Made by a program: the position numbers and the translations under genes. Source: Buddleja alternifolia (lineage: Eukaryota > Streptophyta > Magnoliopsida > Lamiales > Scrophulariaceae). From it: a stretch of 64,000 nucleotides of DNA. A model generated the notes under the pieces. It was given only the letters and a program-made list of their open reading frames with translations. It was not told where the DNA came from and did no database searches. The DNA is taken from assembly GCA_019426215.1 (NCBI GenBank), contig CM033394.1:21844195-21908194 (forward strand), read 5' to 3'. The number at the start of each line of letters is the position of its first letter. Within the stretch, counting starts at the first letter, position 1. Below, in pieces: positions 35,767-45,966 of the stretch.

Positions 35767-37358
35767 TATCATTTGCTCGACCTCGAGAAATAAAAGTTCT
35801 AGGCATGAAAAACATCATCAACCAAAAGGAGAAAACAAAAACAACAAACGAACTCACTTTCGTGGAGTAAACGATTGCACTTAGCATGTGCAACAAGCCT
35901 TTAAACCTTTGAGTTACCTCAAAGGACGAGTTATAGTCTCGTGAGGGTTTGCAGAAGATATACCCACAAAATCTAACAAACTTTCAATTCCAACCAAATG
36001 AATACATCTCAACATAATTAACAAGAATAAATGGCACAAACTCATCCTTTTATAGCTCACAAATATATATACATATCAACTACTTTTGCTCATGTGACAC
36101 CAATACTCGAAAAGACTCCATAGGGTGTAGTGAAAATAAATCTAAGGTATTATAGTCGAAAGGCATCCTTACCAAATTTTGGACATTAATCCCATATCTA
36201 TCAACTTTTGATCAAACACAAAGCATAAGAATCATAGAAAATCTCATAGCCATTTAAATTTCATTATCTCAACCATTCAAACTTTCAATTCATATGAAAC
36301 TTTCCAATTAACTTCATTAAGGCTAGATCATGTGCAATGTTTTAGTCCATTAGGCTTTCTATGACACCTATGTAACAAGCTTTAGATCAATGACTCCCAA
36401 ACTAGATAGTTTTGGGGCATTAAGTGTAAAGACACTCCTAAGGATTTAATCACTCGAATGTCAAAGGCCACGAAATAAAACTAGATCTTTTAAACAATTC
36501 GCTTCTTTTTGGCTTGAGCTTAGCTCAAATTAGCATAATAGTACAGTATATAGGCATGAAACTTTTCACCTCCAGTACATATTAGCTTGACCACTTGTGG
36601 TCATACCAAACTTCAACCTTTTTAATTCATTGTTTAGCATAAAAAAAAATTACTACTCAACTTATAACCTTATGAAAAATCTAAGTTAATTTTTTCGGGA
36701 AAAACTCCTTAAGTGTCTCAAGATGGTTATCCTCTCAACTCCTCTACCCTCGATTTATTGTGCAATGTGAATCATCTAAGAAATCAATCCTAGTCTAGGG
36801 TCTCCATGAGCAATTTCAAATATATATATGTTCCATTAAATTCAAATTATTTCAAGAAATCATGTCATTTTTTTTTCAAGTTAATCAGTTTTAATGCATC
36901 AATTGGAAAGATAAAAAAAAAAAAAAACAATTTATACTTGATTTTCTCAACAAAAAAATATTTAAACATGATATCATACAAACTTTCCCCCAAACTCAAG
37001 CTAAAAATTAGCATTGCATTTTCAATGTTCAAAATAAGCACTCTTCTACCCCCAAACTCAAATCCAACATGGTCCTCAATGTTGTTACAACAAGTATACG
37101 TAACGGTAAAAGAACACTTACAACCAAGGATGTTGAAAAACATCCTTTAACTTCCAATGCATCGTTACAAAGCTTCTTCTCCTCTCGAGTAAAATAAGCA
37201 TCTCTAAACATGGGGTCCAAATGTCTATCATATCTAACACTTCAACTTTTCAAACCATCAAGCATACGAAAACATACATGCCAAAAGTGCATGTTTGAAC
37301 ATAAACATAAACAAACAAACTAAACAAACAAAAACAAAAGAAAAAAAAAACTTACAAA
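35767..37358 (-). other. 3' noncoding region of element B with two accessory G-tracts
   Basis: About 1.6 kb without a supported ORF. On the minus strand GAGTTTGGGGG occurs at 37049-37059 and GTTTGGGGG at 36987-36995, like the real polypurine tract. The C element has the same arrangement. The remainder is AT-rich and homologous in parts to 48543-50324. Confidence 0.7.
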
Positions 37359-37405
37359 CTTGGGTTGCCTCCCAAGAAGCGCTTGTTTATAGTCAATAGC
37401 TCGAC
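37359..37405 (-). other. Conserved post-pol hairpin block (B copy)
   Basis: The minus strand ends with the hairpin CTTGGGAGGCAACCCAAG (perfect six-pair stem), preceded by GACTATAAACAAGCGCTT. It is nearly identical to the C copy. Confidence 0.8.
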
Positions 37406-37419
37406 TATTCAGGATTGAC

Positions 37420-39111
37420 TTAAGTCGATGGTTCTCGGAGCTTGACAGATAATATGTCTGCGCTCCAATCAGTGCCCGAGTAGTGTTTCAGCCTATGTCC
37501 ATTGGTTAAAAATACTTGTCCATCCTCAGTGATAAGCTCCACAGCTCCTGAAGAATACACTCGGGTGACTCGAAAGGGTCCCGACCAACGCGATTTGAGC
37601 TTGCTTGGGAAGAGCTTGAGTCTAGAGTTGTACATAAGAACTTTCTCACCTTCCTCAAATTCCCGAGGTAGAATATGCTTGTCGTGCCACTTCTTGGTCC
37701 GTTCTTTGTACAGTTTTGCATTCTTGTATGCTTCATGTCTCCACTCCTCGAGCTCATTCAGTTGAAGCAACCTCTTATTACCTGATTGCAGAACCTTGGC
37801 AGCAGTCTTGGATGGGCCAAAGTGGCCACCTATCACCATGTCATGGCAATGAGCCAAGACGGAGGTCATTTCTTCCTCGGGTACACAACGCCTGATAATT
37901 CCCTCGACACCAATTTTAAACAAGTAGGGCTCTTCCCACAGATAGTGCCTAACATCTTTCAAAAACTTCTTTCTTTGGTGAAATGTCAAATCAGGGTGTA
38001 AAATTCCAGCAACTATATAGTTAGCATAATCAGCATACCAGGGGATTGAAATAGAAGAAAGAGTAAAAAGCTGCTCATCGGGGAATTCATCTCCTATTGG
38101 GGTCTCATCCATTTTCTTATCCACTAATTCTAGTCTAGATAGGTGATCAGCTACTACATTTTCAGATCCTTTTTTATCTTTTATTTCTAAGTCAAACTCT
38201 TGTAGTAATAAGATCCACCTGAGTAGTCTAGGTTTTGCGTCTTTTTTAGCAAGCAAGTATTTCAAGGCCGAGTGATCAGTGTATACTATTACTTTGTTAA
38301 GCACAAGATAGGAGTGAAATTTGTCAAAAGCAAAAATGACAGCTAAAAGCTCTTTTTCAGTCGTAGCAGAATTGAGTTGGGCCTCATTTAAGGTACGACT
38401 AGCATAGTAAATAGTATGAAAGATTTTACCCTTCCTTTGACCTAGTACGGCTCCAACGGCAATGTCGCTCGCATCACACATCAACTCGAATGGTAGGCTC
38501 CAATCTGGGGCGGACATCACAGGTGATGAGATTAATTTCTCCTTCAGGGTGAGGAAGGCCTGCATGCATGCATCATTAAAGTCAAACACTGCATTTTTCA
38601 TGGTCAAGTTAGACAGGGGTTTAGCAATTTTAGAAAAATTTGAAATAAAACGCCTGTAAAACCCGGCATGTCCCAAAAAGCTTCTCACGGCTTTGACCGT
38701 GGTGGGTGGTGAAAGATTAGCTATCACTTCAATTTTCGCTCTATCCACCTCAATCCCCTTGTGGGAGATCTTATGACCCAGAACAATTCCTTCTTGTACC
38801 ATGAAATGACACTTTTCCCAATTTAAGACTAGATCAGTCTCCTCACACCTCTGCAAAACTAAGGTTAGATTGTGCAAACATCTATCATATGTAGAGCCAA
38901 AAACGGAAAAATCATCCATGAAGATTTCAAGAAATTGCTCGACCATGTCATGAAATATAGCCATCATGCATCTTTGAAAAGTAGCAGGTGCATTACATAA
39001 GCCAAAAGGCATACGCCTATAAGCAAAAGTGCCGTAAGGACAAGTGAAAGTAGTTTTCTCTTGATCCTCGTGTGTAATAGCAATTTGGTTATAGCCGGAG
39101 TACCCATTCAA
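37420..39111 (-). pseudogene. Element B RT-RNase H-integrase with catalytic core deleted
   Basis: Continuation of pol after a one-base frameshift. RT motifs [10 protein letters not shown] and FMDDFSVFG (about residue 65), RNase [19 protein letters not shown] and [11 protein letters not shown], and the integrase zinc region ending [19 protein letters not shown] are present. At about residue 443 (near 37783) the frame passes straight from KVLQSG to [12 protein letters not shown], which in A lies after the catalytic core. The whole DDE core, well over 200 residues judged against A, is missing in frame; the C-terminal domain ([18 protein letters not shown]) is intact to the stop at 37420. The product could reverse transcribe but not integrate, so B must have used another element's integrase or suffered the loss after insertion. 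Confidence 0.88.
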
Positions 39112-42100
39112 AAACAGTAATATTCATGCCCGACTAATCTTTCTAACATTTGATCGATAAAGGGAAGGGGAAAGTGGTCTTTTCGGGTATATTCATTCAA
39201 TTTACGATAGTCTATGCAAACCCTAAAACCAGTGACAATTCTAGATTGAATTAACTCATTATTGTCATTACGAACTACTGTCGTACCTCCTTTCTTGGGC
39301 ACTACCTGCGTTGGACTTACCCATGGACTATCAGAGATAGGGAAGATAATGCCGGCATCGAGTAACTTGATTACCTCTTTCTTCACCACTTCTTGAATTT
39401 GAGGATTAGACCTCCTTTGTGGTTGTATAGTGGGCCTTGAGCTTTTTTCCATTAAAATCTTATGCATGCAGATGGCTGGGTTGATCCCCTTGATATCAGC
39501 AATCTTCCATCCAAAGGCTTTTTTGTGATCTCTCAACACCTCCAGTAACCTTGCTTCTTGTTGATCTGTAAGAGAAGAAGAAATGATGAGTGGCAAGGTT
39601 TCATCGTCATTTAAATAAACATATTTAAGATGAGAGGGTAGAGTTTTTAGGTCAAGAGTTGGTGGCTCTTCAATAGATGGTTTGGAGTGGCTAGACAGTG
39701 GGCTATCCAACTTCTCAAATTTCTTCGTGGGGTATTGTACACACCTCTCTAAGCTATGAACAACTTCCAGTTGTTTATCACTGGCCGACTCAACATCCGT
39801 GGAGTTCATTATGCATACCTCAAGTGGATCATCAGAGATGTTTTCCTGAAAGTGCTCAATAATCAAAGGATCAAAAGCATCTATTCTTAAACATGACACA
39901 TCATCACCAACATGCTTCATAACCTTGTATACGTCAAAAGTAACTCTCTCCTCACCCACATTCAAAGTTAACTTACCATTGGCTATGTCGATCATAGCTT
40001 TACCTGTGGCTAGGAAGGGTCTTCCTAGGATGAGAGGAACTTCAACATCTTCTTCCATCTCCAGAACCACGAAGTCCACCGGGAAGTAAAACTTGTCAAC
40101 TTGCACGATGACATCCTCTATGATTCCCTTCGGGTGTTTGATTGATCGATCTGCAAGTTGGAGGCTCATCGAGGTTGGCTTTGGATTCCCCAAACCCAAT
40201 TTCTGGAACAACGAGTAAGGAAGAAGATTTATGCTGGCGCCCGAATCACATAGCACTCGGTCGAATTTGAGTTGCCCAATAGTGCAAGGAATTGTTAGGC
40301 TCCCTGGATCCTTGAGTTTCTGTGGCAACTTGTTCAACACCACTGCTGAGCATGCTTCAGTCAAGCACACCGTTCCATTGCCTTCCCACTTCTGCTTATT
40401 GGATAGAATATCCTTGAAGAACTTGATGTAATTGGGCATCTGCAAAATCGCATCAATAAAAGGAATATTAATTCGAACTTCTCGAAGAATTTCTACAATC
40501 CTAAGAAAACTCTTATCCATATCTTTCTTATTCTTTTTATGTGCAAGGGGGAAAGGGAGACGTATTTCAATAGGATTAGGCAAAGAAGGAGTCAAAGTTT
40601 TAGAAGACGCCCTGTCTGCCTGTGAAGTATGGACTTGATCCTGCCCCAAGTACGTACTTGAGCTGTGTGAAGTACTTACTTGGTTCTGGTCAAGTACGTA
40701 CTTGGGAGACAAATTTGAATTTTCAAGTTTATCAAAAGTTTGAACATTGTCCTCTTCAAGTGCGGACTTGGACTGCTTGGGAGGTGCACTTTTCAATTCT
40801 TTGCCACTTCTCAGAGCGATGGCATGGCATTGCTCTTTTGGGTTTTTCTCTGTATCACTCGGCAGTGTCCCGGATGCTCTTCCACCTGCATCAACCGATA
40901 ATTGTGCAAATTGGTGCTGCATCTCTTTCATTCCCGTCATAACACCCTGTAACATCAATCGAAGCTCTGCGAATGATTCGTCTGATTTTTGCATGTGAGC
41001 CGCCAATCTTTCTTCGACAGTCGAAGGTCTTGGAACTTGACCTTGTGGCTTAAAATTTCCAGGCCTTTGAGTTTGGTTGTTGTAAAACGGAGGCCTCCGT
41101 GCTTGGTAGATGCCTTGTTGTGAATTTTGTGCGGGATTTGGCCTTTTCGGAAAATTCTCGGGTATGTGGAAGCTCAATTGAGGCTTGTTTGAATTTCCGA
41201 CATAGTTCACATCACTAATGGTTGGCTCTGCCTCTAGATTAACATTTTGTTCTACCTCTTGAGCAACAGCAACCCTTCGGGATTGTAGAGGAAACTCATC
41301 GTCATCTTCAGGGTACAGTTCATCATCCCGTGCCATCTGCTCTAGTTTAGCCCACACTGTTCTGCTATCGAGAGCCAAAAGATCACCGCCTGCTCCTGCA
41401 TTAAGTCTGTGACGAATCCTAGACCGGACTCCATTAAAGAAGTGTAGCACTCGCTCGTCTCTTGAATAGTTGTGATCGGGGCACTTTCGAAGCAGACTCT
41501 TGTATCTTGCCCATGCTGATGCTAACGATTCATCTCGTTTTTGCTTAAAACCCTTGATCTCGCTTCTTAACTCGTTAATCCTTGATGGAGGGAAGAACTT
41601 GTTGAGAAACTCTTCGACCAACTCTTCCCACGTTTCAATGGATTGTGGGGGCAACGACTTGTACCACAAAGTCCCTTTATCCTTAAGCGAAAAATGGAAT
41701 AATCGGAGACGGATGGCATCAAGATCTCTTGGGTGGAATTGCATGGTAGATAACACATTCTCGAAGTGCTCTAGATGGTCATGAGGTGACTCTTTCGGAT
41801 CACCATAAAATTGTTCAGCCTGAACCATGCTAAACATGTGAGGTGGAATGTGGAAGTTCGGCGTGGCAAAATTGGGGACCACAACAGGCCCCGGCGTAGT
41901 GTGTACACAGGCTGGCTGATTACCACGAACAGATGGAGGTGGTGTTGGTAGTGCCGGTTGCATAGCTTGGAACAGATTTTGCAACCATTCTCTATTCTCG
42001 GGCAGATTCATATCAGGGAAGTTGCCAGCCATAGCTCGATTTCTCTGGTTTGCACGAAGTGTACGCTCGATCTCAGGGTCAAATTCCTCTAAAGCCTCTC

Positions 42101-42116
42101 CTGAGGCTCGAGTCAT
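39108..42116 (-). CDS. Element B gag-protease-RT (N-terminal) polyprotein
   Basis: A 1002-residue open frame from the ATG at 42116 ([20 protein letters not shown]). The gag domain spans about residues 120-240 ([52 protein letters not shown]). [11 protein letters not shown] follows. A variable linker at about residues 449-497 is encoded by the 22 bp word array. The conserved [19 protein letters not shown] block, aspartic protease [11 protein letters not shown] (about residue 622) and [13 protein letters not shown] come next. RT begins with [13 protein letters not shown] and [11 protein letters not shown] (about residue 970). It ends at GHEYYCF, where five A bases on the plus strand (39111-39115) stand for an expected six, putting the rest of RT in the next frame. 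This is either a real mutation or a sequence error. Confidence 0.9.
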   Translation of the reverse strand: MTRASGEALEEFDPEIERTLRANQRNRAMAGNFPDMNLPENREWLQNLFQAMQPALPTPPPSVRGNQPACVHTTPGPVVVPNFATPNFHIPPHMFSMVQAEQFYGDPKESPHDHLEHFENVLSTMQFHPRDLDAIRLRLFHFSLKDKGTLWYKSLPPQSIETWEELVEEFLNKFFPPSRINELRSEIKGFKQKRDESLASAWARYKSLLRKCPDHNYSRDERVLHFFNGVRSRIRHRLNAGAGGDLLALDSRTVWAKLEQMARDDELYPEDDDEFPLQSRRVAVAQEVEQNVNLEAEPTISDVNYVGNSNKPQLSFHIPENFPKRPNPAQNSQQGIYQARRPPFYNNQTQRPGNFKPQGQVPRPSTVEERLAAHMQKSDESFAELRLMLQGVMTGMKEMQHQFAQLSVDAGGRASGTLPSDTEKNPKEQCHAIALRSGKELKSAPPKQSKSALEEDNVQTFDKLENSNLSPKYVLDQNQVSTSHSSSTYLGQDQVHTSQADRASSKTLTPSLPNPIEIRLPFPLAHKKNKKDMDKSFLRIVEILREVRINIPFIDAILQMPNYIKFFKDILSNKQKWEGNGTVCLTEACSAVVLNKLPQKLKDPGSLTIPCTIGQLKFDRVLCDSGASINLLPYSLFQKLGLGNPKPTSMSLQLADRSIKHPKGIIEDVIVQVDKFYFPVDFVVLEMEEDVEVPLILGRPFLATGKAMIDIANGKLTLNVGEERVTFDVYKVMKHVGDDVSCLRIDAFDPLIIEHFQENISDDPLEVCIMNSTDVESASDKQLEVVHSLERCVQYPTKKFEKLDSPLSSHSKPSIEEPPTLDLKTLPSHLKYVYLNDDETLPLIISSSLTDQQEARLLEVLRDHKKAFGWKIADIKGINPAICMHKILMEKSSRPTIQPQRRSNPQIQEVVKKEVIKLLDAGIIFPISDSPWVSPTQVVPKKGGTTVVRNDNNELIQSRIVTGFRVCIDYRKLNEYTRKDHFPLPFIDQMLERLVGHEYYCF
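40624..40770. repeat. CAAGTACGTACTTG word array in the B gag-protease linker
   Basis: Quasi-palindromic 14-mers begin at 40624, 40647 (perfect), 40669, 40691 (perfect) and 40757. Steps are 23, 22, 22 and 66 bp, the last being three times 22. Confidence 0.85.
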
Positions 42117-42267
42117 TCACCAAAAGATCAACCTGTTTGAAACAAAGAAGCAAACCAATAGAAATTTAAAGATAGAAAATAACAGTAAGAATAATAGAAA
42201 ATAATAAAACGACAAAAGAAATTAAATCTAAAAATTGCAATAAAATCCGAAACTAAAATAAATCAAA

Positions 42268-42285
42268 TCCCCGGCAACGGCGCCA
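42268..42285 (-). promoter_or_regulatory. Primer binding site of B (tRNA-Asp)
   Basis: Plus strand TCCCCGGCAACGGCGCCA, the same 18 bases as in A, six bases from the LTR. Confidence 0.88.
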
Positions 42286-42291
42286 AAAACT

Positions 42292-43917
42292 TGACACGAA
42301 AAATCCTTACGTGTATTAAACAGCAAGTGGACTGGTCGTGTGTAGTAATAAAGTGGACTTTAAGTCCGAGTTATCGATCCCACAGAGACAAGATTATTTA
42401 AAGCTAGGAATTTAAAAGCAATTAAAATTGAATTAAAAGATTGTGATTAATTTACAATAAAAATGTGAAAACGAGACTTAGCAAATAGATTTAGATTCTT
42501 ATGAGATAAAACAACTAAGGCACATGCTTCAACCAAATTTACTTGTTAATATAAATATGAACTATTCTTCGTATTATTAGACTACTATTGCTTTGGTGAA
42601 AATTCCTTAATTAATTACTACCCGATGTCTCGGCTGTAATAATCATATGATAAATTGACAGTTCTCTAAATATGTCTATCCGAGAATTTAATCAATAATC
42701 ATGCATTCAAGTTCTAGAATTTTCCCGAATAAAATCGGCTAACTGCACCCGGGAATCTCTACCTATCTCTAGGGGCAATTCCCTATTTTTTACGGATGAT
42801 GTGATGATTTCTTTGAACCCTAACTTATATTCTTTCAAACTATTAAGTTAGGCAATATGACAAACATATGGCGATCAAACATATGCAAGTAATTATGCAC
42901 AAAATCAAAACACAAAGCAATTGTAGAATTGATACGAAGAATAATATCATATATATATACTCATAACTTTGGCCTTCACATGGCCCTAGTTAAGGGAAAA
43001 TTAGTTCATAATTGAAATTGGGAAAACAATAAAAACATAGAATTACTCATAGATAAAGATGAATATCAAACTAAGAAACCCCCTATTTTGGATTGATGAT
43101 CGATTCTTAATTGGAAGCTTGAATCCCTCCTTTTCCTCTTCTTAGCTCTTCAAGTATGATGATAGGATGACTCAAAACCAAGAGAATGCTCCCCCAAACC
43201 CCTGAATTTTCGTCCTCACACTCTCAAAGGATGATTTTTTGATGCTCTCAAGTGAGCTCCCCACTCCCCTTTAACTACCCAAAAATCCACCTACCAAGAA
43301 TTTTAGCTACCCTTCTCTTTCTTTCCTCCTACCAAGAATTTCTACCTACCAAGAATTTGCACCTACCATTCTCTTGTTTTCTACCTACCAAGAATTTCCA
43401 CCTACCAAGAATTTGCACCTACCATTCTCTTGTTTTCCACCTAACAAAAACATGAGCTGCCACTTTCGTGTTTTCCAGCGCAGGGATAGTGTTTTATTCA
43501 TAAACGTCTCCACAGATCTCCGAATTGGATGATTCAAGTACTCATGTAAAGATACGACATAGATCTAAAACTTTGTAGAAGGACACTTCATCCAATTCTG
43601 TCTCTAAAAATATCAAAATGGCGTTCCAACGTGGAGGTTGTTTCTGATTTGGCGCCCAGGTGTACAGAAATGGTACTAAAACATGATTTTGGCTAACTCC
43701 AGCTTATTTCTTGCTTGTTTGGTCGTGGAGGTGTGAAACATCTTGGCGTAAACTTGTTTTATACATCATTTTTCCACCCTTTCTTCAATTGTATCCACTT
43801 AAGGCCTGAAATCACTTAATGCACGAATTAAACGCACAAGTGACAAAATCAAGTGATAAATGAACCTAAAACATAAACGCAAAGGGGCTTAAAAACACGT
43901 AAAAATGACTCCTATCA
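42292..43917 (-). repeat. 5' LTR of element B (1626 bp)
   Basis: Same length and ends as the 3' LTR at 34128-35753, with about 20 hand-counted substitutions and no length change. Confidence 0.92.
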
Positions 43918-44346
43918 AGTTCAGACACACCTATTACAATTTTATCAATTCTGTCATTGACTGTCAAAGAGTGAAAACCCATGTGACAGAATCGATGCGA
44001 GTCATGTCTGAGTGCCACTATCTCCATCAGTGCACCTATGTTATGAGTTCTTCACTACTTCCTAGTGATTGATGGGCACCTTTCACGTCAAAACTCACAT
44101 CATGCAAGTCTTCATGATTTCTAATGCCCAATTGAAATACTTTGACTTGCAGACTATTTTAGTACACAAGTATTAGACTCCTCTAGTGCCTTAGAGAGTT
44201 AACTCTTGTGTTCATGGACTTATAGATGATTACAATAGATAAATGCCAATATGAATGTAAACAACTAAAATGCCTTTTATTGATTGATTTAATAAACAAT
44301 TACAAATTGATAATGTCTTATCATTTACTAATCCTCTAGTCGCATT
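43918..44346 (-). repeat. I/E 3' LTR, second part
   Basis: Continues the copia LTR after element B, from the repeated AGTTC. It breaks off at GTCGCATTTG, about 20 bp short of the LTR end seen at 59044, and joins RNase H sequence directly, so the LTR terminus and polypurine tract are deleted. Confidence 0.8.
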
Positions 44347-44943
44347 TGTTGTGAGACCTTGGTTCCTTTGCTTGTGCAATAGCCCTGTTATTGTCACAAT
44401 AAAGTGGCAATCACAGCACTACACTAGGGACCTCTTGAAGTTCTCTAAGAAACTTCCTAATCCAAACACCCTTTTTAGCAGCCTCTGAAGTCGCTATGTA
44501 TTCTGCTTCAGTGGTGGAATCAGCGGTTTTGCTTTTCTTGGAACTTTTCCAAGTCACCACTCCACCATTGAGCGTGAATATAAACCCTGAAGTGGATTTG
44601 CGATCATCTACATCAAATTGAAAATCTGAGTCAGTGTATCCATCCACTTTCAAATCTCCATGTCCATACATTAGGACCATATCCTTAGTTCTCTTCAGAT
44701 ACTTGAGGATATTTTTGACGGCAATCCAATGTTCTCTTCCCGGGTTAGCCTGAAAAGATCTTACCACGCTTACTGCGTAGGCTATGTCTGGTCGTGTACA
44801 TAACATGGCGTACATCAGACTACCCACTGCAGACGCATAAGGCACCATACTCATTTCTCTCCTATATTCCTCACTTTGAGAAGACATAGACTTTGAAAGG
44901 TGCACCCTGTGTCTCATGGGCAAGAAACCTTTCTTAGAGTCTT
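44347..44943 (-). pseudogene. I/E reverse transcriptase end and RNase H
   Basis: From 44943 down: KKGFLPMRHRVHLSKSM, YASAVGSLMYAMLCTRPDIA, GYTDSDFQFDVDDRKSTSGF and the RNase H motif TTEAEYIATSEAAKKGVW, all typical of copia. An in-frame TGA follows PSVVL at 44411-44413, then CDNNRAIAQAKEPRSH continues in the same frame until the deletion junction with the LTR at about 44346. The last 60-70 residues of RNase H are missing. The upstream end is cut by insertion of D (44944). Confidence 0.85.
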
Positions 44944-45557
44944 TGTCAGGAATTTCATGTTAGATGTTTTGATGATGACAATTAGGATTTTTGTTAGACC
45001 TCAAAATATGTAAGTTTGATTTTATTAGAAATTGTGTATAAGCTTTGAGTGTTAGATTTGTAATAGGCTTTATAGGCTTTGTTTAATTTTTATTCTAGAA
45101 TGTTAGGCTAAGTATTCTTAGACTGAGCGTCTGATGATTTCTAAGTGAGTTTATCAGTAGTTTAGTTTGAAGACTCAAGCGCCTGAAGTCTGAATGAAGA
45201 TAAAGATTCCAAGCGTCTAATTGACCAGCTATATCAAGCGTCACTTATAGGACATAAGTAATTCAAAGATGAATGAGCGTCTATCAATGACTGATTTCAC
45301 CTGAATTTATTTCTAAGTCCAGAAGGAGTTTAATGCAATATTCTCAGTGCATTAAGTGTCAACGGGCATTTAATTCAAATGCATTAAATGCTGATAAGAG
45401 TATTAAATGGCACTTTCAGACGTATGGAGAAGCCACCCTACTGGACTGTCAACTATTCACAGACTGCAGCTTTTGTGCAGCAGATTTTCAGGAAAAAGGA
45501 CAAAAGCTGTTCACTCGCGGAAGTGAGAGACACGCGCCTGTGCATGTGTCAAACGGA
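44944..45557 (+). repeat. D 5' LTR, first part
   Basis: Starts TGTCAGGAATTTCATGTTAG (a TGTTAGG start with one change). It matches the reverse complement of F down to GTGTCAAACGGA and then switches to C LTR sequence. About 1.2 kb present in F is missing here. Confidence 0.8.
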
Positions 45558-45804
45558 TTGATGCGTAGATTAGGTTGTAGCATGTGCCTTAGTCGTTTAT
45601 CGCTCTTGAGTTTTAATCTATAGTCTGTTTCTCTTTGTTCTTCGCTTGTTTCTCGTTATAGTGCAATTTACTTTAGTCCATTTTCATTAATCAAAAGCTA
45701 AAAATTCAAGTCCCTGTAGTTCGACAACCCGGACTTTTAGTCCACTTTATTACTACCGCGACTAGTACACTTGCTATTAAAGCACGTTAAGTATTAGCGT
45801 GTCA
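45558..45804 (+). repeat. C 5' LTR, truncated (last 247 bp)
   Basis: Matches the 3' LTR from ATTGATGCGTAGATTAGG (51438) to the final GTATTAGCGTGTCA. The first 1.1 kb is deleted. Confidence 0.85.
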
Positions 45805-45810
45805 AGTTTT

Positions 45811-45828
45811 TGGCGCCGTTGCCGGGGA
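45811..45828 (+). promoter_or_regulatory. Primer binding site of C (tRNA-Asp)
   Basis: TGGCGCCGTTGCCGGGGA, an exact complement of the tRNA-Asp 3' end, six bases after the LTR. Confidence 0.9.
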
Positions 45829-45966
45829 CTTGGTTTATTTTAGTTTTTGATTTTCGTTTTACGTTTTCATAATTCCTAGTTTGTTGTTTATTTTCTTGTT
45901 TCCTTTTATTTTTCGTACTAGTCTAATTTCGTTCTTGTGTTTAATTGCTAGATTCTTGTGTGGTGC

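Larger units (their letters stand above)
34128..43917 (-). mobile_element. Athila-like Ty3/gypsy element B (9790 bp), TSD AGTTC, integrase core deleted
   Basis: Complete from LTR to LTR: both LTRs are 1626 bp, flanked by AGTTC at 34123-34127 and 43918-43922. By eye about 20 substitutions separate the LTRs (roughly 1.2%), which marks a recent insertion. The coding region is gag, protease, RT, RNase H and a core-less integrase, with one frameshift in RT. There is no ORF3. Confidence 0.92.

Noticed and set aside
36806..37150. 114 aa ORF and its antisense partner in the B 3' region
   Set aside because: AT-rich, overlaps the accessory G-tracts, no counterpart in C; not an ORF3.
45333..45623. 96 aa ORF crossing 45558
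   Set aside because: It spans the D/C LTR deletion junction, so it is a chance fusion of two LTR sequences.
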